Shown here: one piece after another, positions 9,196 through 17,234 of the stretch
Layout: each line of letters begins with the position of its first letter
Position numbering within the stretch: the stretch's first letter is position 1
NCBI RefSeq assembly: GCF_000428045.1
Contig: NZ_ATZE01000001.1
Coordinates: 248,265 to 312,264, forward strand
Source of the DNA: Sedimenticola selenatireducens DSM 17993
GTDB lineage: Bacteria > Pseudomonadota > Gammaproteobacteria > Chromatiales > Chromatiaceae
Direction of reading: 5' to 3'
Length of the DNA: 64,000 nt
The notes under the pieces: model-generated
What the model saw: only the letters and a program-made list of their open reading frames with translations
Told to the model about the DNA's origin: nothing
Databases searched by the model: none
Translations under genes and position numbers: made by a program

Positions 9196-9528
9196 TTACT
9201 TCTTGTTTTCAGTCATCTGATGCATCATGTCTTCTTTGTTTTGTTCATTCTGGTGGCCCATTTCGGGCGGGCTGCTGGGTGAAGAGCTGAGTTCCGCCTT
9301 GTGGGCAGTAATCTGATGCGTAATGTCTTCCTTGTTTTGTTCGTTCGTGTGCCCCATGTCAGGTGCTTGCGCCTTGCTTGGATTCATTAAAGCAGGATCT
9401 TTATGATCCGCACTGTGGCCGGTCATTATGTCTCCGCTTGCGTCATTTGTAACACCATCCGCAACTACAGCTCCAGAGAACAGAAGCGTTGAAAGAACGG
9501 CGCCGAAAAGATTTTTAAATTTACTCAT
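9196..9528 (-). CDS. Secreted protein with repeated MGHxNEQNKED motifs
   Basis: The protein (110 residues from the ATG at 9528) has a signal peptide ending near VVADG. Its mature part is hydrophilic, with two copies of MGHxNEQNKED followed by HQMT/HQIT, rich in His, Met, Glu and Asn. No family recognised. Its position beside a sigma-54 two-component system, behind a -24/-12 promoter, is reminiscent of zraP next to zraSR, though it is not obviously homologous to ZraP. A periplasmic metal-binding or chaperone role is inference. Confidence 0.7.
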   Translation of the reverse strand: MSKFKNLFGAVLSTLLFSGAVVADGVTNDASGDIMTGHSADHKDPALMNPSKAQAPDMGHTNEQNKEDITHQITAHKAELSSSPSSPPEMGHQNEQNKEDMMHQMTENKK

Positions 9529-9594
9529 AACCAATATCTCCATAATCAGGTTGTTTTGAATTTTCAGCCAAGATGAACTTGGTATCTTCGTATG

Positions 9595-9610
9595 AGCAAA
9601 TGCAATGCCA
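9595..9610 (-). promoter_or_regulatory. Sigma-54 (-24/-12) promoter
   Basis: The minus strand reads TGGCATTGCATTTGCT. The GG and GC dinucleotides are exactly 10 bp apart, as in the TGGCACG-N4-TTGC consensus. It faces the secreted protein gene starting at 9528 and lies 180 bp from the end of the sigma-54 activator gene. Confidence 0.75.
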
Positions 9611-9790
9611 GTTTATAAAAATACAGTAATAACTTATTAAAAACAGCAGGATACAAATATTTTCACAGGAGATATGTATGCAGGAGCAGAGGAAGAGAAA
9701 CCAACAAAAACACTAAACAGTTACAAAATCGAACGAAGTGTTAATCCGATAACCAAACATTAGATAGGCTGGCTTTTGGGAGTTATCAAT

Positions 9791-11149
9791 CTATGAGTCA
9801 AGTCCATATTTTGCGATTTTTCGATCCAACGCAGGCCTGGATGTGCCCAATATTTCACATGCTTTGCCTTTGTGCCAACGGGTGTGCAGCAGTATTTCTT
9901 GTATGTGCTCTTTCTCTAATTCGTCAAGTGAGATCAGGCGTGGTTTTGAGGAGGCTTCTTCTTCAATCTCTGGATCCATATTTTCCGGTTTGTCCGGCAA
10001 GGCGAGTAGATCCGCGGTAATGGTATTTGTGCGTGCGAGGACAGCGGCACGTGTAAGGGTATTCTCCAACTCGCGAATGTTTCCCGGCCACTGATAGGCT
10101 TTCATGAGGTGCCAGGCATTTTCTGCCAAATGTTTCACAGCGGTATGTTGTTTGTTGTTGATTTTTGTAAGTAGATGCTCGGTGAGCATCGGCAAGTCGT
10201 CCATGCGTTCGCGCAATGGGGGCAGGTGGATGTGAATTACGTTCAACCGATAAAATAGATCCTCCCGGAATTGGCCGCTGCCCACCATAGCCTTGATATC
10301 CCGATTGGTGGCAGCGAGTATTCTCGCGTTCGAATGCTGTGTCTGTGTGCCGCCAACCCGCTCAAAACTGCCTTCCTGCAGTACCCGAAGTAATTTTGCT
10401 TGCAGGGCTGCCGGCATTTCGCCTAATTCATCAAGAAACAGGGTGCCGTCGACGGTCTGCTCGAATTTACCTTCCTTATAGGCGACAGCGCCGGTGAAGC
10501 TGCCTTTTTCATGTCCGAAAAGTTCGCTCTCCAACAGGTTTTCAGCGAGGGCTGAGCAGTTGATTGCGAGAAATAATCCCTTTCGTCCTGAGTGATGATG
10601 AAGGGCCCGTGCTACAACCTCCTTACCCGTTCCGCTCTCCCCTGTGATCAGAACAGGTGCATTGCTCGATGCGACACTGCCAATGGTTTTACAGATACCC
10701 AGTATCGATGAACTCCTGCCAATGATTTGGCCTACATCAATTTGGTACTCTTCAGAATTGGTTACTGCAGTTACCTGGCGTGAAAGGCGGTGGGACTTCA
10801 GTGCATTTGATAAGGTAGTATCCAGTTCAAATTCATCCATCGGCTTGCGGATGAAATCATGGGCTCCCAGCCCCATCGCCTGAATCGCCAGGGTATTGTC
10901 GCTCACGCCGGTGATCATGATTACCGGCGGGTGAGGTGACTGTTCGACGATCTCCTTCAGGATGTCGATGCCAAATCCGTCAGGGAGTTGCTGGTCTAAA
11001 AGAATGAGATCGGGAATATTCAGCTTCAGTAACTTTCTTGCCTGATCAAGGGTTCGGGCAGACTGAGGATCATGATTTCGATCCTCCAAGTACATGGCCA
11101 GCAACTCGCTGAACACTTCATCATCTTCGATTATTAGAATATTGGCCAT
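9791..11149 (-). CDS. NtrC/ZraR-family sigma-54-dependent response regulator
   Basis: A 452-residue regulator with three domains: receiver (1-120, acidic pocket EDD, phospho-acceptor Asp in LILLDQQLP), AAA+ sigma-54 activation domain (about 145-370, Walker A GESGTGKE, sigma-54-contact loop GSFTGA in place of the usual GAFTGA), and a Fis-type HTH at the end (KGKACEILGTSRPALDRKI). It is divergent from its sensor kinase at 11265. It is the only sigma-54 activator in the window and the natural candidate for the -24/-12 promoters at 9595, 12926 and perhaps 34102. Confidence 0.93.
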   Translation of the reverse strand: MANILIIEDDEVFSELLAMYLEDRNHDPQSARTLDQARKLLKLNIPDLILLDQQLPDGFGIDILKEIVEQSPHPPVIMITGVSDNTLAIQAMGLGAHDFIRKPMDEFELDTTLSNALKSHRLSRQVTAVTNSEEYQIDVGQIIGRSSSILGICKTIGSVASSNAPVLITGESGTGKEVVARALHHHSGRKGLFLAINCSALAENLLESELFGHEKGSFTGAVAYKEGKFEQTVDGTLFLDELGEMPAALQAKLLRVLQEGSFERVGGTQTQHSNARILAATNRDIKAMVGSGQFREDLFYRLNVIHIHLPPLRERMDDLPMLTEHLLTKINNKQHTAVKHLAENAWHLMKAYQWPGNIRELENTLTRAAVLARTNTITADLLALPDKPENMDPEIEEEASSKPRLISLDELEKEHIQEILLHTRWHKGKACEILGTSRPALDRKIAKYGLDS

Positions 11150-11264
11150 GGTTCTACTTATTGAAATTTCCTGAACCTTTATATTAACGCTTTGTCACAA
11201 TGGATTGACAACCAGAGTGTCGCCGGTGTTCCCCAAGCCTGTTTGTGGTAGCGAAAATCAAACA

Positions 11265-12650
11265 ATGACAAAACTATTCAGAAATCTGAAATGGAAACCC
11301 TCGACGGTCTCCTGGTTGAGTTTTGTCCTCATGGGTTTGATTGTGGGAGGGGTAGGCCTTTCCGGAACCACCCATGTTATTAACTATCTTGAGGAGCGAC
11401 TGACCGCTCACTCCATCGAACACAATAGGGAAATAGCCTCGTCTCTCCTGTCGAAATTCGAATCAACATTCCAAAGTGACGCGGATGACGTTTCCAATGC
11501 CTTGTTACACGCCATTGAAGATTACAAGGCTTTCGGCTTTCGGATAGTCGTGCTTGATCGTAAGAATCAGACAGTCATTGTGGATAGTGAAACACTGCTC
11601 ACCTCTCCTCGTCCAATTAAGGAGAGCTGGCTGGCATCCGCTACCAAGATAGACGGGTCCGAAGTATCTCTGACCCAGGATTTCGGAGCCGCGCATGCAC
11701 TCGGTGAGGATCTACACCCAATGCTCATCTGGCTGCAAGAGATGGAAATACCCGAATCGGGTAGTTTGGTACTTGGGATCGGTAAAGACCAAAAGAGCTT
11801 GATGGATTTCATGGGAGACCTGCACTGGAGTCTCGATTCTGTCCTTTTGCTGACCTACCTTCTGATTGCGCTTCTGGGTTACTACACAATGCGCAGTATC
11901 GGCAGAATCTACGAACGTCGTTTGGAGTCGCGGATCCAGGAACGGACTCAAGAGTTGGATGCTGCCCATAAAGAGGTACTGAACAAGACAAAGCTTGCGA
12001 CAATTGGCCAAACGGCATCGGTTCTCACGCACGAAATGCGCAATCCTCTCGCGTCTATCAAACTTGCGCTGTCAAGCCTAAAAGGTTCAGGTCATTATGA
12101 GGACCGGGAAATCCGGCGTATGGACCTCGTATTGGGTGAAGTGGACAGGTTGGATGAGCTTTTGTCCAAGACCCTGGATTACGTAAGACCGATCAATCGC
12201 TCTGCCAATCCCGTGGACATGGACAAGTTATTTACCAAGGTGATCAAACAGCAGGAACCCCTCTTGGAAGAGAAGGGCATACGGATAAAACACGAGAGTT
12301 GCAGTAGTGGTGCATCGTTGCATGTTGATCAGGCACAGATGCATCAGGCGCTGCTGAATCTATTAAAAAACGCAATAGAGGCCAGTCCCACGGATGGGGA
12401 GATCACATCATCATTGCGATGCGAAGATGATAAGTTGATTTTCGAAATATCGAATGCTGGCGAAGCGCCAAGTGCGGAGGTACAGCGGAGGGCCTTTGAG
12501 CCTTTCTTCACTACCAAACCAAAAGGTACAGGATTGGGGCTGGGATTGGTCAAGCGTGTCGTGGAAGAGCATGGCGGAACAGTTACTTTTTCCGGGACTA
12601 CTGAGACCGGAACGCGTTTGACGTTGGCTTTCTCTTTGAGGGAATTGTAA
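11265..12650 (+). CDS. Membrane sensor histidine kinase, partner of the sigma-54 regulator
   Basis: From the ATG at 11265 the protein has 461 residues; a TTG at 11205 would add 20 atypical residues. Domains: membrane segment (about 15-35), periplasmic sensor region, second membrane segment (about 198-215), short coiled-coil, HisKA with the phospho-acceptor in LTHEMRNPLASI, and a C-terminal ATPase domain (NLLKNA, GTGLGLGLV). It is divergent from the response regulator with a 115-bp gap. The signal is unknown; the surrounding metal genes suggest a metal or envelope stress. Confidence 0.9.
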   Translation: MTKLFRNLKWKPSTVSWLSFVLMGLIVGGVGLSGTTHVINYLEERLTAHSIEHNREIASSLLSKFESTFQSDADDVSNALLHAIEDYKAFGFRIVVLDRKNQTVIVDSETLLTSPRPIKESWLASATKIDGSEVSLTQDFGAAHALGEDLHPMLIWLQEMEIPESGSLVLGIGKDQKSLMDFMGDLHWSLDSVLLLTYLLIALLGYYTMRSIGRIYERRLESRIQERTQELDAAHKEVLNKTKLATIGQTASVLTHEMRNPLASIKLALSSLKGSGHYEDREIRRMDLVLGEVDRLDELLSKTLDYVRPINRSANPVDMDKLFTKVIKQQEPLLEEKGIRIKHESCSSGASLHVDQAQMHQALLNLLKNAIEASPTDGEITSSLRCEDDKLIFEISNAGEAPSAEVQRRAFEPFFTTKPKGTGLGLGLVKRVVEEHGGTVTFSGTTETGTRLTLAFSLREL

Positions 12651-12925
12651 GGAATAACGTGATGTATAAAAGCATGCGGATCGTATGCCCATCAAAAAAA
12701 GAGTACTGCCTGAGATCTGATACTACCCAGACTGCTCCAGTAATTCTGCATTGCCAAAGGTTGAGATGGTCGGTACTCGGGATTGGTCAAAAGCAATATT
12801 TATATTTAACGATATATTAAGAAAATCATTGTTTTGTTAACCCGCTAAAGTTTTCCTAAGATGAAAATTTGTTCGCTTAACTCATATCTGGCTGTTAAAT
12901 ATAGTAATAATAATTAATCCAACTT
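12651..12925 (+). other. AT-rich region upstream of a sigma-54 promoter
   Basis: There is no convincing gene in this stretch. It is AT-rich with several TGTTAA-like words, for example near 12838 and 12894. It is the expected place for activator binding sites for the promoter at 12926-12941, but I cannot define a dyad with confidence. Confidence 0.35.
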
Positions 12926-12941
12926 TGGTACGGCGATTGCA
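12926..12941 (+). promoter_or_regulatory. Sigma-54 (-24/-12) promoter of the HAMP-RSH / EI-YHS operon
   Basis: The site reads TGGTACG-GCGA-TTGCA. It differs from the TGGCACG-N4-TTGCA consensus by one base and has the invariant GG/GC spacing of 10 bp. Transcription would start near 12953, just before the small frame at 12980 and the genes to 19107. Confidence 0.75.
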
Positions 12942-12979
12942 ATCTCCATTCTAGATTCGGTACAGAAGATGGTGGGATT

Positions 12980-13108
12980 GTGCACGACAGCTTCTTTTCA
13001 ACTGCTTGTTTACCCTTCCACTTTAGTTACAACTGGGCCGGACTGTTGGTGTGGTTGTTGGTGATGATAGGTCTGATCGGTCTTTTTGTATCGATGTTCA
13101 AAAAATAG
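12980..13108 (+). CDS. 42-residue membrane peptide
   Basis: A GTG start with GGTGGG just upstream opens a frame for a peptide beginning VHDSFFSTACLPFHFSYNWA. A single strongly hydrophobic helix (about residues 20-40) and a FKK tail follow. It starts 39 bp after a -24/-12 promoter and is the first frame of the operon. The hydrophobic pattern and position support it. No family recognised and the start codon is non-ATG, so confidence is moderate. Confidence 0.4.
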   Translation: MHDSFFSTACLPFHFSYNWAGLLVWLLVMIGLIGLFVSMFKK

Positions 13109-13216
13109 TGGAGGGTGGTAGGCAGTTTTGGAAGGTGAGCTTCTTCCGCTCGATCAACCAGCTTCAAACACGCCTCTATTTAGAACACCTAATTTATTTT
13201 TAGCAGGAGATTGGTA

Positions 13217-14287
13217 ATGAGAGATTGCACTTGTATCAAGGCCATACTTATTGGCATGTTAGCTGTCTTGCCGGTGAGTCTACTGGCAGGTACAGAAGTT
13301 TATGTTCCGTTGGGGAGCGCTAACGCGATAGCCGTGGTGGATGCAGAGTCCGACCGTGTCGTAGCAGAAATTCCGGGTATCAATGCCAGCCATGGCTTGG
13401 CGGTATCGATGGATGGAGAGTTGTTGCTCGCCGGTAGTTTATTAGAGAGGCCGAAAGGGGCAGCGCCGCCCAAACCGCAGGAAATGTCCGAAGCGGATCA
13501 TGCCGCCCACCATAGCACTGGAAACCAGCCGGCTCCGGAAAAAACCACAAAAACAGAAACTGTTGGGACAGCCTATTTAATCGATGCAAAGGACCGGCGT
13601 CTATTGCGCCAGCTTGATGTACCCGGTGCGGTCCACCATGCACTGGTGACACCTGATGGACGGTTTGGAGTCCTCACACATCCTGGGCGGGGGAGCGTCA
13701 GTGTGGTGGATATAAACGAGCAACGGTTGCTAAAAGAGATTCCCACCGGACCCACTCCAAATTATGCAGTATCGAAACGGAATGGAAGCCGTGTCTATGT
13801 GAGCAATGCCGGCAATGGGACTGTAAGCGAGATAGATACTGCAAGCTGGAAAGTTCTCCGCAGCTTGCCGGCGGGCAATACGCCTGAACATATCGTCCTG
13901 TCTCCCGATGAAATCTATCTTTATGCTGTTAATCCGGCCAGCGGTACTGTTTCCCGCGTAGACTTGGAAAAGAGTGAAGTCACAGCGGTATATACCGTGG
14001 GGAAGGATCCGCATGGCGCGGACCTCTCGGATGATGGTCGCTTTCTATATGCTTCCAGTAAGAAGGATGACAAGGTAATCGCATTCAATTTGGCGAATGG
14101 TGCAGAGATATCCGTTCCACTGTCTCCGGCTCCCTATCACATTGCAACGATTCATGGCACTGGAAAAATCTATGTATCCAGTCGCAAGGCGCCAACAATC
14201 TGGGTGCTCAACCAGCAGACGCTGGCGGTTCAGGGAGAGATCCCAATCCGTGGCGAAGGGCATGAAATGGGCTTGGTGAACCGGTAA
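13217..14287 (+). CDS. Secreted YVTN-type beta-propeller protein
   Basis: The ATG at 13217 has an AGGAGA ribosome site at 13205-13210. The 356-residue product has a signal peptide (ending near LLAG) and repeated beta-propeller blades of the YVTN/NHL type (for example VYVSNAGNGTVSEID, LYAVNPASGTVSRVD, LYASSKKDDKVIAFN). A His-rich insert (about residues 92-100, EADHAAHH) lies between early blades. Such proteins bind ligands or partner proteins in the periplasm and often accompany copper or cytochrome genes. It might present a ligand to the sensor encoded two genes downstream; that is speculation. Confidence 0.85.
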   Translation: MRDCTCIKAILIGMLAVLPVSLLAGTEVYVPLGSANAIAVVDAESDRVVAEIPGINASHGLAVSMDGELLLAGSLLERPKGAAPPKPQEMSEADHAAHHSTGNQPAPEKTTKTETVGTAYLIDAKDRRLLRQLDVPGAVHHALVTPDGRFGVLTHPGRGSVSVVDINEQRLLKEIPTGPTPNYAVSKRNGSRVYVSNAGNGTVSEIDTASWKVLRSLPAGNTPEHIVLSPDEIYLYAVNPASGTVSRVDLEKSEVTAVYTVGKDPHGADLSDDGRFLYASSKKDDKVIAFNLANGAEISVPLSPAPYHIATIHGTGKIYVSSRKAPTIWVLNQQTLAVQGEIPIRGEGHEMGLVNR

Positions 14288-14335
14288 AAAATACTGGCTT
14301 ATTGCTGCACAAACACACATTTTCAGGACATAGCG

Positions 14336-14533
14336 ATGAAACAACAGATCAACGAGAGAAGCTTCAAAGATCCGGTTTGCGGTATGGAGGTGAGCCGCAC
14401 TACCGCTGTTGATGAATTCGAATATCAAGGCAAGACTTACTATTTCTGTGCCGGGGCTTGCCGGGAGGCGTTTGAGTTGGAACCGGAAAAGTATATACGG
14501 CAGCATCGCCAGCATGGGTTTAGAAAGATGTAA
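14336..14533 (+). CDS. YHS-domain protein
   Basis: A 65-residue protein consisting of one YHS domain: DPVCGMEV near the start, then YFCAGACREAF. YHS domains are small Cys-containing modules found in heavy-metal ATPases and metal-associated proteins, probably binding metal. The same domain recurs at the C-terminus of the EI protein at 17224 and twice in the ATPase at 27789. No signal peptide, so likely cytoplasmic. Confidence 0.85.
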   Translation: MKQQINERSFKDPVCGMEVSRTTAVDEFEYQGKTYYFCAGACREAFELEPEKYIRQHRQHGFRKM

Positions 14534-14596
14534 TCCCACAAGAGCATTTTTCTCCGGAACTGAAATAACACCGATCGAACAGTTGCATGCAGTGAA

Positions 14597-16132
14597 ATGA
14601 ATCTGTCTCCTCCAAAGCCTGGAGTTTCTCTGGGTTGGCGTCTGGCGCTGTTGATGGTTCTTATAGTCAGTTTTGTCATGGGTGGTATCTCAATCAGTCA
14701 GCAACTTTTCGAATTGAAAAAAAATCGGGAGATGCACCAGGAACTGCTGAAGATTTCACTTACTCCGCTTGCTGTACGACTGGAAGAAGCAGTAAACATG
14801 GTGGATGTGGAAAGAGAGATAAATAAATTCCATTCTGCATATGCGAGAAAAGGATATCCCGCTCACGAGGTAGTGCTGCGCGATGAGACAGGAGAAAAGA
14901 TAGTATCCACACTTGGCTCTGAAATTGTGGATGATGATGCTGGATATATTCGAGCCGAGATCCCGATTGCATCGCCACTTTTCGAAGAGGGGCAAGGCAC
15001 CCTGGTAGTGTTAAAAAGTATCGTGGAGTACAACGACGCACTACGGCGTAGCTGGCTGTTATGGGCCGCCCATTTCGGAGCCACGGTTTCAGTCACTTTT
15101 CTGTTTATTATTATAGCTATCTATTTTCAGGTGACTAAGCCCATCAACCGCCTGGTGCGGGGTGTACGAAAAATGGAAAAAGGTTATGGGAAACCAGTTT
15201 ACCTCGATACAGGCGCCTGGGAGATACGCCTGTTAGCCTGGCGTTTCGGCAGTATGGTGCAGGAGATGCAAATCACGATGACACATCTTTTGGAGGCCGA
15301 GCAAAAAGCCCGCACCATGATGATAAAAATGGAGGATAGTTCGTTAGAGATCGATCAGGAGCAAAAATTAGAAACAGCAAAACCTGATTTTGGCCAAACC
15401 GAGTCTCCAGAGTACCGTGCACTTCTCACGGTCTGTGAAAGGCTGGAGCACGAGTCTCCGGATTATTTCGGGGCTGCAAAAATCGGACGTGAGATTTGGC
15501 AGAAGGAGGCTCTGGAGGCCAATAGACTGGGTTTTCACAATCTTAGAGCCCGGCTCGAGGATACCGCGTTACGTTTGATGGAGCCGGATGCGTACCGAAC
15601 TTTAGACGATAGTATTCGAAAAATGAAAGCAGCCTGGCAGGAGTGGGCAGAGCAATATCGCGATGTTTTGTATCATCTGCTTGAAGAGAAAGCGATTCCC
15701 TGTGCCGATGTACTGTTTCGGGTGAAGCATACGGCTGGAGTTTGGGCGAAAATGCAGAGCAAAGGAATAACTCTGGACGAAATACATGATTTATTTGCCT
15801 TCAGAATAGTCGTTCCGACTGAAGCAGATTGCTATGCCGCGCTTGGTGTCATTCATCACTCCTGCAAGCCTATAATCTCCCGATTTAAGGATTATATCGC
15901 CAGACCGAAAGCCAATGGTTATCGGAGTCTGCACACCTGCATCATCACAAATGATGGACCAATAATCGAGGTCCAGATCCGATCGGTTACCATGGACTAC
16001 CAAGCCGAACGTGGCGATGCAGCGCACTGGCTATATAAAAAAGATGTACGTGAGTTGGATCGAACTCCAGTTGCTTTGCTTTGGTGGAAAAGAGTGCGCC
16101 AAATGATTGGAATCTCCGTGCTTCACGATTAA
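14597..16132 (+). CDS. Transmembrane HAMP sensor fused to a RelA/SpoT (p)ppGpp synthetase domain
   Basis: This 511-residue protein has an architecture I do not know from characterised enzymes. Residues 13-33 and about 153-177 are membrane helices around a periplasmic sensing region of some 120 residues. A HAMP linker follows (about 178-232, from VTKPINRLVRGV), then a helical region like that before the RSH synthetase (NRLGFHNLRARLED, 309-322) and a RelA/SpoT synthetase domain (about 372-490). Synthetase motifs look intact: RVKHTAGVWAKM (385-396), the metal-ligand Asp398, RFKD (429-432, the RXKD type), GYRSLHT (441-447) and the catalytic Glu458 in IEVQIR. The HD hydrolase, TGS and ACT domains are absent. 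Predicted to make (p)ppGpp in response to an envelope signal. Confidence 0.85.
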   Translation: MNLSPPKPGVSLGWRLALLMVLIVSFVMGGISISQQLFELKKNREMHQELLKISLTPLAVRLEEAVNMVDVEREINKFHSAYARKGYPAHEVVLRDETGEKIVSTLGSEIVDDDAGYIRAEIPIASPLFEEGQGTLVVLKSIVEYNDALRRSWLLWAAHFGATVSVTFLFIIIAIYFQVTKPINRLVRGVRKMEKGYGKPVYLDTGAWEIRLLAWRFGSMVQEMQITMTHLLEAEQKARTMMIKMEDSSLEIDQEQKLETAKPDFGQTESPEYRALLTVCERLEHESPDYFGAAKIGREIWQKEALEANRLGFHNLRARLEDTALRLMEPDAYRTLDDSIRKMKAAWQEWAEQYRDVLYHLLEEKAIPCADVLFRVKHTAGVWAKMQSKGITLDEIHDLFAFRIVVPTEADCYAALGVIHHSCKPIISRFKDYIARPKANGYRSLHTCIITNDGPIIEVQIRSVTMDYQAERGDAAHWLYKKDVRELDRTPVALLWWKRVRQMIGISVLHD

Positions 16133-16386
16133 TTCACTCGGGCGATCTGTTCAGACCCACAAAATGTCCATTCGTTTTATTCAAAATCAGTACTTCAGCT
16201 AAATAGAAGTTCAATAAAACGTGGAGTTTTTTAATATTCTGTTGATTGATGACACGGGAGAAAACAGCGTTGGAAAACAGGTGAATTGTTAAGGCGTTGA
16301 TACACAAGTAAAAGCTATCAGAAAGATATTTTGGCCTAAGAGATGCATGACGAGGAGGAAGACTAGCAGAAACCAAGAGCTTCGAT
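16133..16386 (+). other. AT-rich gap inside the HAMP-RSH / EI-YHS gene cluster
   Basis: This 254-bp gap separates the HAMP-RSH gene from the next gene on the same strand. I see no coding frame, no clear promoter and no T-tailed hairpin, so I cannot decide whether transcription runs through it. Confidence 0.4.
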
Positions 16387-17067
16387 ATGAGTGAGACAAC
16401 TTACGCCTATGGCATGTGGATAGTAGTGGCCTTCAACCTGGGTCTGTTTCTATTTTTTGTATTGAGCTTCCTTGCTCCAAAAGGATGGGCAGAATGGAGA
16501 AGTATGAGCGTAATGGTGGCATTTCTTGTGGCCTTGTTCAGTGAGATGTATGGCTTTCCGCTAACGATATATTTATTGACTTCCTGGTTGGGGGATGCCT
16601 ATCCGGTACTCAATCCTTTCAGCCACAAACTTGGACATCTATGGGTAGTGGTACTTGGGGGTTCGGATCTCGCGTGGGCACTGGTCATGGGAGTGAGTTT
16701 AGTTTTGATGCTTGCAGGTTATATATTACTTTCAAGAGGATGGCGGCAAGTACACGGCTCTCATGGGCGAATGACTACCGATGGTCTATATACTGTTGTT
16801 CGACATCCACAGTATACCGGCTTGTTCCTGCTCATTGCCGGCTTTCTGGTGCAGTGGCCTACGTTGATCACCGTACTCATGGCCCCGATACTACTTTATG
16901 CATATGTAAGGTTGGCCCGACAGGAAGAGACCGTTATGACCGATCGCTTCGGGAACGACTATGTCCGATACGCGGAGCGAACACCACGCTTTTTCCCGCC
17001 GGTGTCGCGATGGGGTTTACTTTTTTCCACCCAGGTTCTCAATAGAAGGAGTGATGCAGGCGCATAA
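16387..17067 (+). CDS. Isoprenylcysteine carboxyl methyltransferase-like membrane protein
   Basis: A 226-residue protein with about six membrane helices. Its C-terminal half has the ICMT/NnrU-type signature: GLYTVVRHPQYTGL, then RLARQEE and FGNDYVRYAERTPRFFP. In the superfamily this region binds S-adenosylmethionine. The substrate is unknown; bacterial members often sit with metal or denitrification genes. Its TAA overlaps the ATG of the next small gene (TAATG). Confidence 0.8.
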   Translation: MSETTYAYGMWIVVAFNLGLFLFFVLSFLAPKGWAEWRSMSVMVAFLVALFSEMYGFPLTIYLLTSWLGDAYPVLNPFSHKLGHLWVVVLGGSDLAWALVMGVSLVLMLAGYILLSRGWRQVHGSHGRMTTDGLYTVVRHPQYTGLFLLIAGFLVQWPTLITVLMAPILLYAYVRLARQEETVMTDRFGNDYVRYAERTPRFFPPVSRWGLLFSTQVLNRRSDAGA

Positions 17068-17234
17068 TGGAGGGACTTCTAAGCATGCTGCTCTTTGGTA
17101 GTTTATATTTTTTGATGATGCGCTTTGGTTGTGGTGCCCATGTTATGCATGGTGGCGGTAGTAAGTCTCAATTGTCACTGGCTCCACAAATAGCCAAGAG
17201 GCAGCCTTGCAGATTGACGGCTTATGAGCGTTGA
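17067..17234 (+). CDS. 55-residue membrane protein, FGCGAH/HGGG type
   Basis: The ATG overlaps the preceding stop codon, and the TGA at 17232-17234 lies inside the start of the next gene, so three genes appear translationally coupled. The peptide has one hydrophobic helix (LLSMLLFGSLYFLMM) followed by RFGCGAHVMHGGG. That pattern resembles the short leader found before YHS domains in other metal-island proteins. A YHS domain is found at the end of the very next gene. Too short for family assignment with certainty. Confidence 0.55.
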   Translation: MEGLLSMLLFGSLYFLMMRFGCGAHVMHGGGSKSQLSLAPQIAKRQPCRLTAYER

